64,000 nucleotides of DNA. Origin: Aeromicrobium flavum. Lineage in GTDB: Bacteria > Actinomycetota > Actinomycetes > Propionibacteriales > Nocardioidaceae. Positions 16,542 to 24,028 of the stretch are shown here, piece after piece; the stretch's first letter is position 1, and each line of letters opens with the position of its first letter. The translations under genes and the position numbers were made by a program. The stretch is from the NCBI RefSeq assembly GCF_007992115.1, contig NZ_BJZQ01000001.1, forward strand, positions 496,001-560,000, given 5' to 3'. The notes beneath the pieces are model-generated. The model saw nothing but the letters and a program-made list of their open reading frames with translations, was not told the origin of the DNA and did no database searches.

Positions 16542-17024
16542 ATGTCCACGTACACCGGCGATCACGCCACGACCACGACCACGACTGCCCAGGTCGACAC
16601 CGAAGCCGAGGACACGGCCCCGGCCTACTTGGTCGACACGACAGCCACGACTTACACGCTGGCCAACGACGCGGACGTGGCTTGCCCCGACAGCCTCACG
16701 AGCGAGGGCGCCGAGTTCCTGGCATCGGTGCGCGACGCACTGGCCGAGCGGATCGAGCACGACGCGGAGGACGTCGCGAAAAATGAGGGCGACGTGTGCG
16801 CCGAAATCGCCGACGGGGCCGTACCGGTGTGGAACACGCACCGCCTGATGACCGCCTACGTCGACTTGGCCGCGTACCGCGAGGACCTCAGCGACTACGG
16901 CGACACGGTCGACGGCGTCACGCTTGCCACCTGGTCGCTCCACCAAGTCGGTCAGCGGCTCGCGTCGACACTGCTTGATCAGTGGCGCACCGATCCCGAG
17001 ATCTCCGCGGAGAGTGCAGCATGA
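16542..17024 (+). CDS. Hypothetical protein coupled to the translocase gene
   Basis: 160 aa from ATG 16542 with GGAGG upstream. The N-terminus is Thr-rich and disordered (TGDHATTTTTTAQVDTEAED). The rest is acidic and alpha-helical (FLASVRDALAERIEHDAEDV). No family is recognised. The stop codon overlaps the ATG of the FtsK/TraB gene (ATGA), so the two are translated together. An accessory or regulatory role in DNA transfer or replication is possible but unproven. Confidence 0.75.
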   Translation: MSTYTGDHATTTTTTAQVDTEAEDTAPAYLVDTTATTYTLANDADVACPDSLTSEGAEFLASVRDALAERIEHDAEDVAKNEGDVCAEIADGAVPVWNTHRLMTAYVDLAAYREDLSDYGDTVDGVTLATWSLHQVGQRLASTLLDQWRTDPEISAESAA

Positions 17025-18418
17025 CCCCGCAGCGGTCGGCCGAGCTCGATAACGCCGGGACTGGGCAAACCTCCCATCAGGCGGCGGCGGTCCTCGGCGA
17101 CGCGGCTAGGTCTCTGCTCATCGAGGCACTCGACGGCCGTCAGAGCCCCGAGCATGACGCGGCCCGGCAGATCCTCGCCCGCACGGCTCGCGCGCTCCTC
17201 CTGGCCGACCTGGGCGCGCCAGTGGCACCGGAGACCGCGCCAGCGTCCGCGAGGCGGCCAAGGAAGCCACGAGAGTCCACCCAGCCACCAGCGGCGCCCC
17301 CGCTCGACACCGAGGCCGAGCCGGAGACGATCGCTCGGGCCCTGGCGCAGCACGGCGTCTCGGTCGCCCATGTCGAGACCATCGACGCGCCCCAGGTTCA
17401 CCGGCACGCGTTTACGCTCGCGGCCGGTGTACGAGTATCGCGGGTGGCCGCGCTCACGGCAGAGATCGAGTCGGCTCTCGATCGCGACGGCGTCGCAGTG
17501 ACCAGACAGGGAAAGCACGTGCTCATCGACGTGCCGCGCTCGCGCCGAACGTTCGTGAAGTGGTCACGCGATCGTGATCGCGAGGGCTCTGGATCGACCA
17601 AAGCGCCGCTGAGTTTCGTCGCGGGCCACGGCCTGGACGACCAGCCGGTGACGGTCGACCTTGCGACGTGCCCGCACCTCCTGATCGCAGGGTCGACGGG
17701 GTCGGGAAAGAGTGTCGCGGTGCACGGGCTGATCGCGAGCCTGTTGGACCGGTCGACCCCGGACACGCTGCGCCTGACACTCGTGGACCCTAAGCGAGTC
17801 GAGCTGGGCCAGTGGGCCAGCGCACCACAGGTCGAGCAATTCGTCTCAGGCGGTGGCTGGGAAGCTGCCCACGCCCTCGCCGTTGTCGAGACGGTCATGG
17901 ACAACCGGTTCTCAAGGTTCGCCGATGCCGGTGTCCGAGACATCGAGGAATACCGCGTGGCGCACCCCGACCGGCCGATGCCCGCTCAGGTCGTCGTCAT
18001 CGACGAACTGGCCGACCTGATGCTCGACAAGAGCCAGCGCGCCGAGATCGAGATCTCCGTGGTCCGCATCGCCCAACTCGGGCGCGCGGCCGGAGTGCAT
18101 CTGGTGCTCGCCACCCAGCGCCCGACGGTCAAGGTCGTGACCGGCCTCATCGGGGCGAACGTGCCCGCGCGCTGGGTGTTCCGCGTGAACTCGGGCGTCG
18201 ACAGTCGCGTGGCGCTGGGCCGTAACGGCGCGGAGTTGCTGTTGGGCAAGGGTGACGGCCTGCTCTCGATGCCTGGGCGCGGGATCGTACGCGTGCAGGC
18301 GCCCGCCATTGGCGACAGTGACGTCGCCGGGGTCCTCGATCGATCGCGGGCGACGTTCCCACCGAGAGAGGTCGACGGGGTCCAGATCACGAAGCCGCCA
18401 ACCTCACTCGATGAGTGA
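17021..18418 (+). CDS. FtsK/SpoIIIE-type DNA translocase (TraB/TraSA-like)
   Basis: 465 aa from ATG 17021; an upstream in-frame ATG at 16982 lies inside the preceding gene. Residues about 60-110 are a Pro/Ala-rich linker. The ATPase domain has Walker A IAGSTGSGKSVAVHG near 222-235, LTLVDPKRVELGQW, Walker B QVVVIDELADLM and the RAAGVHLVLATQRPTVKVVTG segment of FtsK/SpoIIIE motors. No transmembrane segment is visible. In actinomycete elements such a protein is the single translocase that moves double-stranded DNA between hyphae or cells at the clt locus. It is coupled to the gene before it. Confidence 0.9.
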   Translation: MTPQRSAELDNAGTGQTSHQAAAVLGDAARSLLIEALDGRQSPEHDAARQILARTARALLLADLGAPVAPETAPASARRPRKPRESTQPPAAPPLDTEAEPETIARALAQHGVSVAHVETIDAPQVHRHAFTLAAGVRVSRVAALTAEIESALDRDGVAVTRQGKHVLIDVPRSRRTFVKWSRDRDREGSGSTKAPLSFVAGHGLDDQPVTVDLATCPHLLIAGSTGSGKSVAVHGLIASLLDRSTPDTLRLTLVDPKRVELGQWASAPQVEQFVSGGGWEAAHALAVVETVMDNRFSRFADAGVRDIEEYRVAHPDRPMPAQVVVIDELADLMLDKSQRAEIEISVVRIAQLGRAAGVHLVLATQRPTVKVVTGLIGANVPARWVFRVNSGVDSRVALGRNGAELLLGKGDGLLSMPGRGIVRVQAPAIGDSDVAGVLDRSRATFPPREVDGVQITKPPTSLDE

Positions 18419-18479
18419 CGTCAGGGGCGCTTGCTCCGATGCGCACCCGCGCACCCGCGCGCTTGGGCACAGTGGCCCG

Positions 18480-18788
18480 ATGAGACGAACTGCCCTGATC
18501 GCCGTGCTCTTCGCGGCTGGCTGCGGCGGGCCCTCGGATGAGGAGCTAGTCGAGGCGTGCCCGGACCTAACGCGCGACATGATCGAGCAGCGTCTCGGCG
18601 AGCCATCAGCGTTTGAAGTGACGGAATTCGGCGTGGACACTGCACACACCGAGGGATCTGCGACCGTGGACGGCGATTCCTGTTGGTGGGGCTGCGGGCA
18701 AGGAATCACAAAGGCCGGCATGGTCGACATCGACGTTCGCGACGCCGACCGGTCGTCGGTGATCAAGGAGATCGTCGACCTGCCCTAA
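18480..18788 (+). CDS. Small putative lipoprotein
   Basis: 102 aa from ATG 18480 (MRRTALIAVLFAAGCGGPSD), a short lipoprotein signal with an AAGC lipobox at Cys15. The mature part is acidic with two nearby cysteines (CWWGCGQG), probably a disulfide. An in-frame ATG at 18411 would overlap the translocase end but would bury the signal sequence. It follows the translocase gene and converges with the next gene, overlapping it by 4 bp. The family is unknown. A surface lipoprotein next to a transfer gene might act in entry exclusion, but that is speculation. Confidence 0.65.
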   Translation: MRRTALIAVLFAAGCGGPSDEELVEACPDLTRDMIEQRLGEPSAFEVTEFGVDTAHTEGSATVDGDSCWWGCGQGITKAGMVDIDVRDADRSSVIKEIVDLP

Positions 18789-19135
18789 CGGGCGTTTCTG
18801 CTCCAGTCGGGCGCGACGTTTCCGACCGAGACGCCGCGCGCCCAGCACGTGATCCTGTGCTCGTCGGTGTCTTCGATCTCGCCGACGTCGCCGCGAACCC
18901 GGGCGACGTCTTCTTGTGTGTCGGCCGGGGGCATCATCGCGGCCAGCGCAGTGTTCCAGTCGGAGTACCAGAGGCCCACGTCCGATGCCCAGCGGTGGAC
19001 GGCTTTCGACGCGACCTGATCTCGCGGCAAGCTCGACTCCTCGGGGGTGATCCAGTCTTCGAAGCGCGGATGTGTCAGGTGCTCGCCGGGCGGTTCGGGA
19101 TCGAGGCGCGAGTGCGCGCGCCGACGGAACTTCAT
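18785..19135 (-). CDS. Hypothetical protein downstream of the terminase-like gene
   Basis: 116 aa. The start ATG at 19135 overlaps the stop of the upstream gene (ATGA), so it is translationally coupled to the small-terminase-like protein. The sequence has the aromatic segments HPRFEDWITPEE and WASDVGLWYSDWNTALAAMM. No known domain is recognised. It is the last gene of the minus-strand run that starts at the excisionase-type gene. Confidence 0.65.
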   Translation of the reverse strand: MKFRRRAHSRLDPEPPGEHLTHPRFEDWITPEESSLPRDQVASKAVHRWASDVGLWYSDWNTALAAMMPPADTQEDVARVRGDVGEIEDTDEHRITCWARGVSVGNVAPDWSRNAR

Positions 19136-19518
19136 CGGGCGCCCCCGTAGAAGCCACGCGAGCCCCCGCGACGCTGCGGGCGAGAGCCGGTGGCGTCGGA
19201 CTCGTCGTCCTCGGGCAGCCTCAGGCTCGCCACGAGGCGGGCCTGGGCAAGTGCGGTCTGTCGGGCCTCCACGATCGCCGGGTGCGCCGACTCGCGGCCG
19301 ACTTGATCTATCACGGTCGTGGCGGAGGCGGCGGCAGCTTCGGTGTGCAGTTGGTCGAGCCGGTCAGCCATGCGGGCGATCTGCAGAACAACGCTCAACT
19401 CGTGTGGATGCATGACAAACCTCTGAGTTAAGTCATCCCAAATCTCGCGACCGGACTTGCGCAGGCCGCGGGGGCGTCGAGGCTTCTGCTGCTCTGGTTC
19501 ATACGTACTGGTGCTCAT
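19132..19518 (-). CDS. Small-terminase-like protein (P27/actinophage TerS type)
   Basis: 128 aa. The order of elements resembles actinophage small terminase subunits and relatives: a Pro/Arg-rich start, a GREIWDDL segment, an acidic helix with HELSVVLQIARMADRLDQL, a loop with HPAIVEARQTALAQARLVAS, then LRLPEDDES and a basic Gly/Arg tail ending RGGSRGFYGGAR. Small terminases select DNA for packaging; satellites such as PICIs carry one to redirect helper capsids. No large terminase, portal or capsid gene is present here. Alternatives are a domesticated DNA-binding relative with another role. The call is from remembered pattern, not a search. Confidence 0.5.
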   Translation of the reverse strand: MSTSTYEPEQQKPRRPRGLRKSGREIWDDLTQRFVMHPHELSVVLQIARMADRLDQLHTEAAAASATTVIDQVGRESAHPAIVEARQTALAQARLVASLRLPEDDESDATGSRPQRRGGSRGFYGGAR

Positions 19519-19618
19519 GATGTTCGTCTTCCGATTGAGGAGCGGCTAGGGCCGCGAGGTCCCGTCCGGCGCAAGGAGAGACGCCGAACGGGGCCACGCG
19601 GCCCCCGCCGCGCCCGCG

Positions 19619-20803
19619 TCAGTCGGTGGACTCGTTCCCTTCGCTGCTCGCGGTGATCCGCTCAGACCCCGAGGCGCCCAGCTGGGTCGTGCGGAGGTCG
19701 TGCACGGTCCCCCTGGTTGCAGCGGAGATGCGGCGCCCGATGGCCTCGTGCGCTGCTCGGACGCTGCCGCGCGACTCCACAAACGCTGCAACGGCTCCGC
19801 GGTCCGGCAGTCCGTCCGGCAGTTGCGCGAGGAGCAGGTCCTGGTGCGCGACACTGAGGTAGCCGCCGTTGCGAGAGTGGCGCCCCGCCAGCCGCTCGAT
19901 ACACGCGAGCACGAACTGCGCAGTCTGGTTGCCGTCCGCAAGATTGCGAAGGACGACGTCCGGGATCGTGTCATCCGCCCAATAGCTATCGCCGAGGTCG
20001 ACCGCTTCGGCTTCTTGGCGAGCTTCAGACAGCGCCCGCGTCAACGCGGATGCGAACGTTCCACCGGCGCCGGACCACTGGCGCAAGCCAGCACCGATTG
20101 CCAGCGCAGCAAGGTCGGACTGCGCCGCCTCGACGGCGGATGCGGCCGCTTGGGCCCTGCTCAACGCAGTGACGGCCGTCTTATGCTGCTTGGCCAGCTC
20201 CTTGCGCGCCTCTTCGGCCAGCGGCAACAGATCGCTGGGGGTGATGCTGTGAACCGCGGTCTCGAACGCGTCGACCGCCCGCTTGGCCTCACCGTGCGAG
20301 CGAGCCAGGCGCACCATGCGGCGCTGGGTCTCAGCAGCCCAATCGGACGCCTCGGGGATCTCGACGTCGGGATCATCGACGCTCGACTCGATCGCGTGAC
20401 GGATGGCGCTGTCCTCCGCCGCCTCCTCCGATGCCACCGCGTCGTAATGGGCCCGGGCCTCGTAGACCAGCTCGATCAGGTCGACGGCGTGCTGACGGGC
20501 ATCGGCCACCGGCTTGAACGACCGAACGACAACAGCGGGGGCAGCCTCCTCGACGCGGGTAGCCAGCTCGCTGATCTGAGACCCGCTGATGGGCTTCGCC
20601 TTGCGTCGCTCCTCTCGGCGCCGTGCAACCGGATGGACCCAGCCCCGGGTGGGAGCGGCCTCCCCCGATGCACCTGAGTCTCCGCCGTCGAAGATCGACG
20701 CCCGCTTGTTCTGACGCGCCGTGATTGCCTCGGCGATCTGTTCGGCGCTCGGGCTCGAGTCTGTGATCTGTGGGTCGGCCGGGTTGATGAAAGTGGTACT
20801 CAT
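19619..20803 (-). CDS. Large helical hypothetical protein
   Basis: 394 aa. ATG at 20803 overlaps the stop of the excisionase-type gene (ATGA), with GGAGG just upstream. The N-terminus (about 1-70) is disordered with a basic patch (RRREERRKAKP). Residues about 80-260 are long Ala/Glu-rich helices suggestive of coiled coil (EEARKELAKQHKTAVTALSR). The C-terminal third is more globular (FVLACIERLAGRHSRNGGYL). No family is recognised. The position between excisionase and terminase-like genes suggests a structural or DNA-transaction role. A hairpin in the 100-bp gap after it (about 19559-19585) may attenuate readthrough. Confidence 0.75.
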   Translation of the reverse strand: MSTTFINPADPQITDSSPSAEQIAEAITARQNKRASIFDGGDSGASGEAAPTRGWVHPVARRREERRKAKPISGSQISELATRVEEAAPAVVVRSFKPVADARQHAVDLIELVYEARAHYDAVASEEAAEDSAIRHAIESSVDDPDVEIPEASDWAAETQRRMVRLARSHGEAKRAVDAFETAVHSITPSDLLPLAEEARKELAKQHKTAVTALSRAQAAASAVEAAQSDLAALAIGAGLRQWSGAGGTFASALTRALSEARQEAEAVDLGDSYWADDTIPDVVLRNLADGNQTAQFVLACIERLAGRHSRNGGYLSVAHQDLLLAQLPDGLPDRGAVAAFVESRGSVRAAHEAIGRRISAATRGTVHDLRTTQLGASGSERITASSEGNESTD

Positions 20804-20985
20804 CGGGTCACCTCCGACGAGGCGAGGAAGTCCACGAGGGCGGCGCGCCTGTAGTAGACGCGACGCCCCAGCTTCACGTAACTGGGACCTTGCTCGGTCT
20901 GGCGGAAGTGCTTCAAGGTCGACGGGGGCAGGCGCAGCATGCGCGCGGCCTCGTCGGTGTCCAGCAGGACATCTGTGTCTGTCAT
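20800..20985 (-). CDS. xis: Excisionase-type HTH protein
   Basis: 61 aa: MTDTDVLLDTDEAARMLRLP, then PSTLKHFRQTEQGPSYVKLG and a basic wing RRVYYRRAALVDFL. This is the complete small winged-helix HTH_17/AlpA fold used by excisionases of AICEs and phages, which bend DNA at the att arms and direct the integrase to excise. It is transcribed away from the integrase and is first in a coupled minus-strand operon. Its divergent promoter region with the XRE regulator (20986-21161) suggests regulated excision. Confidence 0.85.
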   Translation of the reverse strand: MTDTDVLLDTDEAARMLRLPPSTLKHFRQTEQGPSYVKLGRRVYYRRAALVDFLASSEVTR

Positions 20986-21074
20986 ATGAGTGTTCCTGTC
21001 GTTAGGTAGGTGGAGCTACATCGCCCCCCTTGGGATTGACATTCGCTGGGCCCCCTCTGGGCGTGGGCTCATGT

Positions 21075-21123
21075 ACGGAATAACCATAGCACGATCACGG
21101 GTAGACAGTAACGGACTGACCGT
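21075..21123. promoter_or_regulatory. Candidate XRE operators in the xis/XRE divergent promoter region
   Basis: ACGGACTGACCGT (21111-21123) is a near palindrome, and the related ACGGAATAACCAT lies at 21075-21087, centres 36 bp apart. A TAGACA (21102-21107) and an AT-rich GTATATG (21122-21128) nearby could be promoter elements of the XRE gene. The placement fits autoregulation and control of the excisionase operon. The weak symmetry keeps confidence low. Confidence 0.35.
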
Positions 21124-21161
21124 ATATGGTTCGGGTTAAGCCAACCGATGAGGAGTGGGAC

Positions 21162-21560
21162 ATGACAACAGCCGCGGAGCTGGAGGAATTTTTCGCCACG
21201 AACCAGCGAAAGCTGGAGGCGGACAGGGAAGCCGCTGCCGAGAAGTACCGGCAGCTCGATGTCGAAATCGGAGCCCGCGTACGGAAGCTGCGCGAGGATC
21301 GCAGAGTCTCCCGAAAGGAACTGGCGGCAGGACTCGCCCTAAGCGGCCATGACCTCTCAGAGAGCAGCATCGCTGATATCGAGCGGGGAGCTCGGGGCCT
21401 TCGTGTTTCCGAGGCGGTCCTCCTCGGCAACATCTTCGGAGTCCCCATTTCGTACTTTGTTGAGCAGACGGACGACATTGACCGAGCCAAAGCCGCCGAA
21501 CTGCTGGCAGTGGCTGAGCACCTGCGAGAGCGGGCGGCGCGCCTGCTTGGAGAGGACTAA
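21162..21560 (+). CDS. XRE-family transcriptional regulator
   Basis: 132 aa from ATG 21162, chosen for the AGGAG eight bases upstream; an in-frame ATG at 21126 lacks one. An N-terminal helical extension (EEFFATNQRKLEADREAAAE) precedes the helix-turn-helix (VRKLREDRRVSRKELAAGLA and on to SSIADIERGARGLRVSEAVL) and FGVPISYFVEQ, the usual dimerisation end of XRE proteins. It lies divergent to the excisionase operon and 3 bp before the integrase gene, the position of the element's master repressor. Confidence 0.9.
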   Translation: MTTAAELEEFFATNQRKLEADREAAAEKYRQLDVEIGARVRKLREDRRVSRKELAAGLALSGHDLSESSIADIERGARGLRVSEAVLLGNIFGVPISYFVEQTDDIDRAKAAELLAVAEHLRERAARLLGED

Positions 21561-21563
21561 GCC

Positions 21564-22685
21564 ATGGCGTCAATCAAGAAACGCGAGATCCCCAAGAGCG
21601 ACGGATCAACAACGATCCGGTGGCGCGCTCGGTACCGCGACCGTCGCGGGGAGATGCACGAAAAGTTGTTTGCCCGTGAGCGCGAGGCGAAGGACTGGAT
21701 CGCCACCCAGACCGCCAGCGTGGTGACCGGGAAGCACGTCGCGCCAAGGGATGGCTCGGTGACCCTGTCGAACTACGCAGAGCACTGGCTGACACGTTAC
21801 CGACCCGAGGCCCCTTCCTCGGTCGCGTCGGCGCGCGTCCACGTTCACAAGATCCAGGGAGCACCTTTCGCATCGAAGGGCATCGTGGATGTCGAGCCGG
21901 TCGACGTCGAGGATTGGTTGGCTGACCTTGCCGACGAAGGGCGAGCGCCGTCGTACATCGCAGCCGTGCATGCGCGCCTGCGGTCGATCTACAAGTACGC
22001 AATCGATCGAGAGCGGATCATCCACCACAATCCGGCCGCCGCAGTGAAGGGCCGTGGGGGCCGACGGCGGGAGTACACGCTTTGCTCACCCGAACAGATG
22101 TGGGCCATTCATGAGCATGCAGAGACCGACTCAGTAAAGATCGGCATTCTCCTCGGCGCTTTCGCGGGCCTGCGGGTTGGCGAGATCGTCGGCTTAAGGC
22201 CAGAGGATTGCTTCGTGCTCGATCCGTCGAGCGCCTATGTCTACCCACGCCAGCAGTTCGGGGGAGCGCCGCTCAAGACTCCGGGGTCAGCGGCACGCGT
22301 TGAGATACCGTCCGAGTTTGCGACCACCCTGCGCCGTCACATCGAGTCACGTCCGTCCGACTCACTTCTCGTTAACCAGTGGGGCAAGCCACTGCAACAG
22401 GTGGTGTTCTCCAAGTCGTTCCAGCGAGCACGAGACAAGGCCATCGCGGTCGAGGTCGAGGCAGGAGTCCCGGTGGGCCAGCGCATCCCGACGAACCTCC
22501 GAGCGCACGACCTTCGACACTTGTGTGCGTCGATGCTCTTCGCAGCGGGACGGCCAGTCCCCGAGGTCGCCGAGCATCTGCGCCACGCATCAAGCGCCGT
22601 GACGCTTGCTGTGTACTCTCACATGATCCCCGGTCGCGGGCGCGCTGGGGCCGATGCGTTGTCGTCGTCTTGGAGGTCAGCATGA
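21564..22685 (+). CDS. int: Site-specific tyrosine recombinase (integrase)
   Basis: 373 aa. N-terminal arm-binding domain (about 1-60), core-binding SAM-like domain (65-150), catalytic domain (170-360). The catalytic set is visible: Arg204 in AGLRVGEIVGL, Lys238, His315 and Arg318 in HDLRHLCAS, His341 in HLRHASS and the nucleophile Tyr351 in AVYSHM. It would recombine the 58-bp att sites. It is the last gene of the element, and its stop overlaps the ATG of the rebuilt thioesterase gene (ATGA at 22682-22685), so transcription and translation run from integrase into the host gene. Confidence 0.96.
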   Translation: MASIKKREIPKSDGSTTIRWRARYRDRRGEMHEKLFAREREAKDWIATQTASVVTGKHVAPRDGSVTLSNYAEHWLTRYRPEAPSSVASARVHVHKIQGAPFASKGIVDVEPVDVEDWLADLADEGRAPSYIAAVHARLRSIYKYAIDRERIIHHNPAAAVKGRGGRRREYTLCSPEQMWAIHEHAETDSVKIGILLGAFAGLRVGEIVGLRPEDCFVLDPSSAYVYPRQQFGGAPLKTPGSAARVEIPSEFATTLRRHIESRPSDSLLVNQWGKPLQQVVFSKSFQRARDKAIAVEVEAGVPVGQRIPTNLRAHDLRHLCASMLFAAGRPVPEVAEHLRHASSAVTLAVYSHMIPGRGRAGADALSSSWRSA

Positions 22686-23146
22686 ACGAGCGTGGGCAGA
22701 CTGTGGGCAGTGACCTGAATCCCAAGTCTCCGGTTCGCGAAGGGAATGTCGGTTATTACCGTATTTCCAGTCGGTGGGAGGACGAGGACGTCTACGGCCA
22801 CGTCAACAACGTGAAGTACTACTCGTACTTCGACACCGCCGTGAACGGCTACCTCATGCGCGAGACCGGCGTCGACATCCGCCGGCTCGACGCCTACGGC
22901 ATCGTCGCGGAGTCGTCGTGCCGCTTCCAGCGCGAGCTTCGTTTCCCGCTCGACGTCGTGGCCGGCCTGAAGGTCACGAAGCTGGGCAACTCCAGCGTGG
23001 TCTACGAGATCAGCCTCTTCCAGGGCGACGACCCCGAGCCGGCTGCCGTCGGGCGGTTCGTTCACGTCTACGTGACGGGCGAGGACCGCAACGTCACGCC
23101 GATCCCCGCGCAGATCCGCGCGGTGCTCGAGCCCCTCGTCGGCTGA
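22682..23146 (+). CDS. Acyl-CoA thioesterase (hotdog fold) with element-supplied N-terminus
   Basis: 154 aa, a 4-hydroxybenzoyl-CoA-thioesterase/YbgC-type enzyme that hydrolyses acyl-CoA thioesters in the cytosol. The family start is conserved: RWEDEDVYGHVNNVKYYSYF with the Asp that typically acts in catalysis, then GIVAESSCRFQRELRFPLDV. The first 30 codons (MNERGQTVGSDLNPKSPVRE onwards) come from the mobile element. Those after RWEDED are the original host gene. The element imitates the lost beginning: host TYTISTRWEDED becomes YYRISSRWEDED. The start overlaps the integrase stop, replacing the former coupling to smc. Confidence 0.93.
   Translation: MNERGQTVGSDLNPKSPVREGNVGYYRISSRWEDEDVYGHVNNVKYYSYFDTAVNGYLMRETGVDIRRLDAYGIVAESSCRFQRELRFPLDVVAGLKVTKLGNSSVVYEISLFQGDDPEPAAVGRFVHVYVTGEDRNVTPIPAQIRAVLEPLVG
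22692..22710 (+). repeat. Right arm-type integrase site pair (GTGGGCAG x2)
   Basis: GTGGGCAG at 22692-22699 and 22703-22710, period 11 bp, the same as the pair at 10058-10076. Both pairs end in GTGGGCAGTGA. The repeats lie within the first codons of the thioesterase and encode part of its new N-terminus (RGQTVGSD). Confidence 0.55.
22772..22829. repeat. attR: right copy of the 58-bp att direct repeat
   Basis: Identical to 9874-9931. It lies in frame within the complete thioesterase gene. Recombination between the two copies would restore the original gene coupled to smc and release a 12.9-kb circle. Confidence 0.93.
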
Positions 23147-23147
23147 T

Positions 23148-23981
23148 TCAGCCCACCGTCGTGCGGTAGTGCACCCAGCTGCGGCGCAGTCGCCGGGCCA
23201 CCTCGTCGATCGCGTCGGGGTCGGTGGGCAGCTGGCGTGACAGGTCGAGGCGGACCGCGTCGACGGCCTCGGGCCCCCGGCCGAAGCGCTCGGCCGTCTC
23301 GACGATCTCGTCGTCGTCGCGGTGGGGCGTGTTCAACGCGACCTCGTCGTGGCTGCGCACGCCGAAGCCCGTGCGGTGCGAGTCGGCCAGCAGGCGCAGG
23401 CGCTCGGGGTCCATCGTGACGAGAGGATCCTTCGGCCGCGGGTTGCCGGCGAGGTCGCCGCGGTTCGCCAGCGAGAGAACGGCGGGCTGGCCGGCGGGCA
23501 TCGTGACGTCGCGCAGGGTCAGGGACGTCAGCGGGCGGTGCGGCGACGACGAGCGGGTCAGGACGAGCCGCTGGATCAGCTGCAGCCGGGTCGCCCGGTA
23601 GACGCCGGCGCCGCGGGACGCGACCTCGGCCAGGACGTCCGGGTCGACGGCGCCGAGCAGCTCGGGGTCGGGGCGGGACACCGCCGGCGGGTGCGGGTTC
23701 TCGACGTAGACGACGGTGGGGTCGACGGCGGCCCAGCGCCGGGCCACGAGCCGCGACAGGGCGGTGGCCGACGCCTCCTGGTCCTCGCGCGTGAGGATCG
23801 GCGAGACCCACGGCTCGAGCTCGGCGGGGAAGGCCGCCGTGGCGTCCGGACAGGACACCAGGACGTCGGCCCCGGCGAGGGCCTCGTCGAGCGATCGGTG
23901 CCGCGCGTCGGCCCAGAAGGTGATGTCCGGCACATCGAAGGCCGTCCCGGCGGTGATGTACGCCACGGCGGCCTCGTTCAC
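23148..23981 (-). CDS. N-formylglutamate amidohydrolase-like protein
   Basis: 277 aa from GTG 23981, chosen because the protein then starts MNEAAVAYITAG and a TACGGT -10 element lies six bases upstream; the frame is open further but runs into the cydA promoter. Sequence features (DVLVSCPDATAAFPAELEPW, YVENPHPPAV, RTGFGVRSHDEVALNTPHRD) recall the FGase/HutG-like hydrolase family, which cleaves N-formyl amino acids. The metal ligands typical of the family are not all obvious, so substrate and activity are uncertain. It converges with the thioesterase gene and stops one base after it. Confidence 0.5.
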   Translation of the reverse strand: MNEAAVAYITAGTAFDVPDITFWADARHRSLDEALAGADVLVSCPDATAAFPAELEPWVSPILTREDQEASATALSRLVARRWAAVDPTVVYVENPHPPAVSRPDPELLGAVDPDVLAEVASRGAGVYRATRLQLIQRLVLTRSSSPHRPLTSLTLRDVTMPAGQPAVLSLANRGDLAGNPRPKDPLVTMDPERLRLLADSHRTGFGVRSHDEVALNTPHRDDDEIVETAERFGRGPEAVDAVRLDLSRQLPTDPDAIDEVARRLRRSWVHYRTTVG

Positions 23982-24028
23982 TGCTCCACCGTAGTGCCGC
24001 GGACCCCTTTCGTGACCCTTTGGCGACC

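Larger units (their letters stand above)
9874..22829. mobile_element. Integrated AICE-like element (Prim-Pol replication type) with a small-terminase-like gene
   Basis: Bounded by identical 58-bp repeats (9874-9931 and 22772-22829). Contents left to right: unknown cargo (10.1-12.0 kb), primase-polymerase/helicase, HTH protein, octamer cluster, FtsK/TraB translocase, lipoprotein, small-terminase-like protein, coiled-coil protein, excisionase-type protein, XRE regulator and tyrosine integrase. Integrase, excisionase, replication initiator and FtsK-type translocase are the four hallmark modules of actinomycete integrative and conjugative elements; Prim-Pol replication proteins are one of their known initiator types. 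The left cargo has visibly lower GC than the core. All modules look intact, so the element may still excise. Confidence 0.88.

Noticed and set aside
21126-21161. Upstream ATG of the XRE regulator
   Set aside because: ATG 21126 overlaps probable promoter and operator sequence and has no ribosome site, while ATG 21162 has AGGAG at correct spacing.
9874-22829. Element considered as a complete prophage
   Set aside because: No large terminase, portal, capsid, tail or lysis genes in 12.9 kb; an FtsK-type translocase and a Prim-Pol initiator fit an AICE better.
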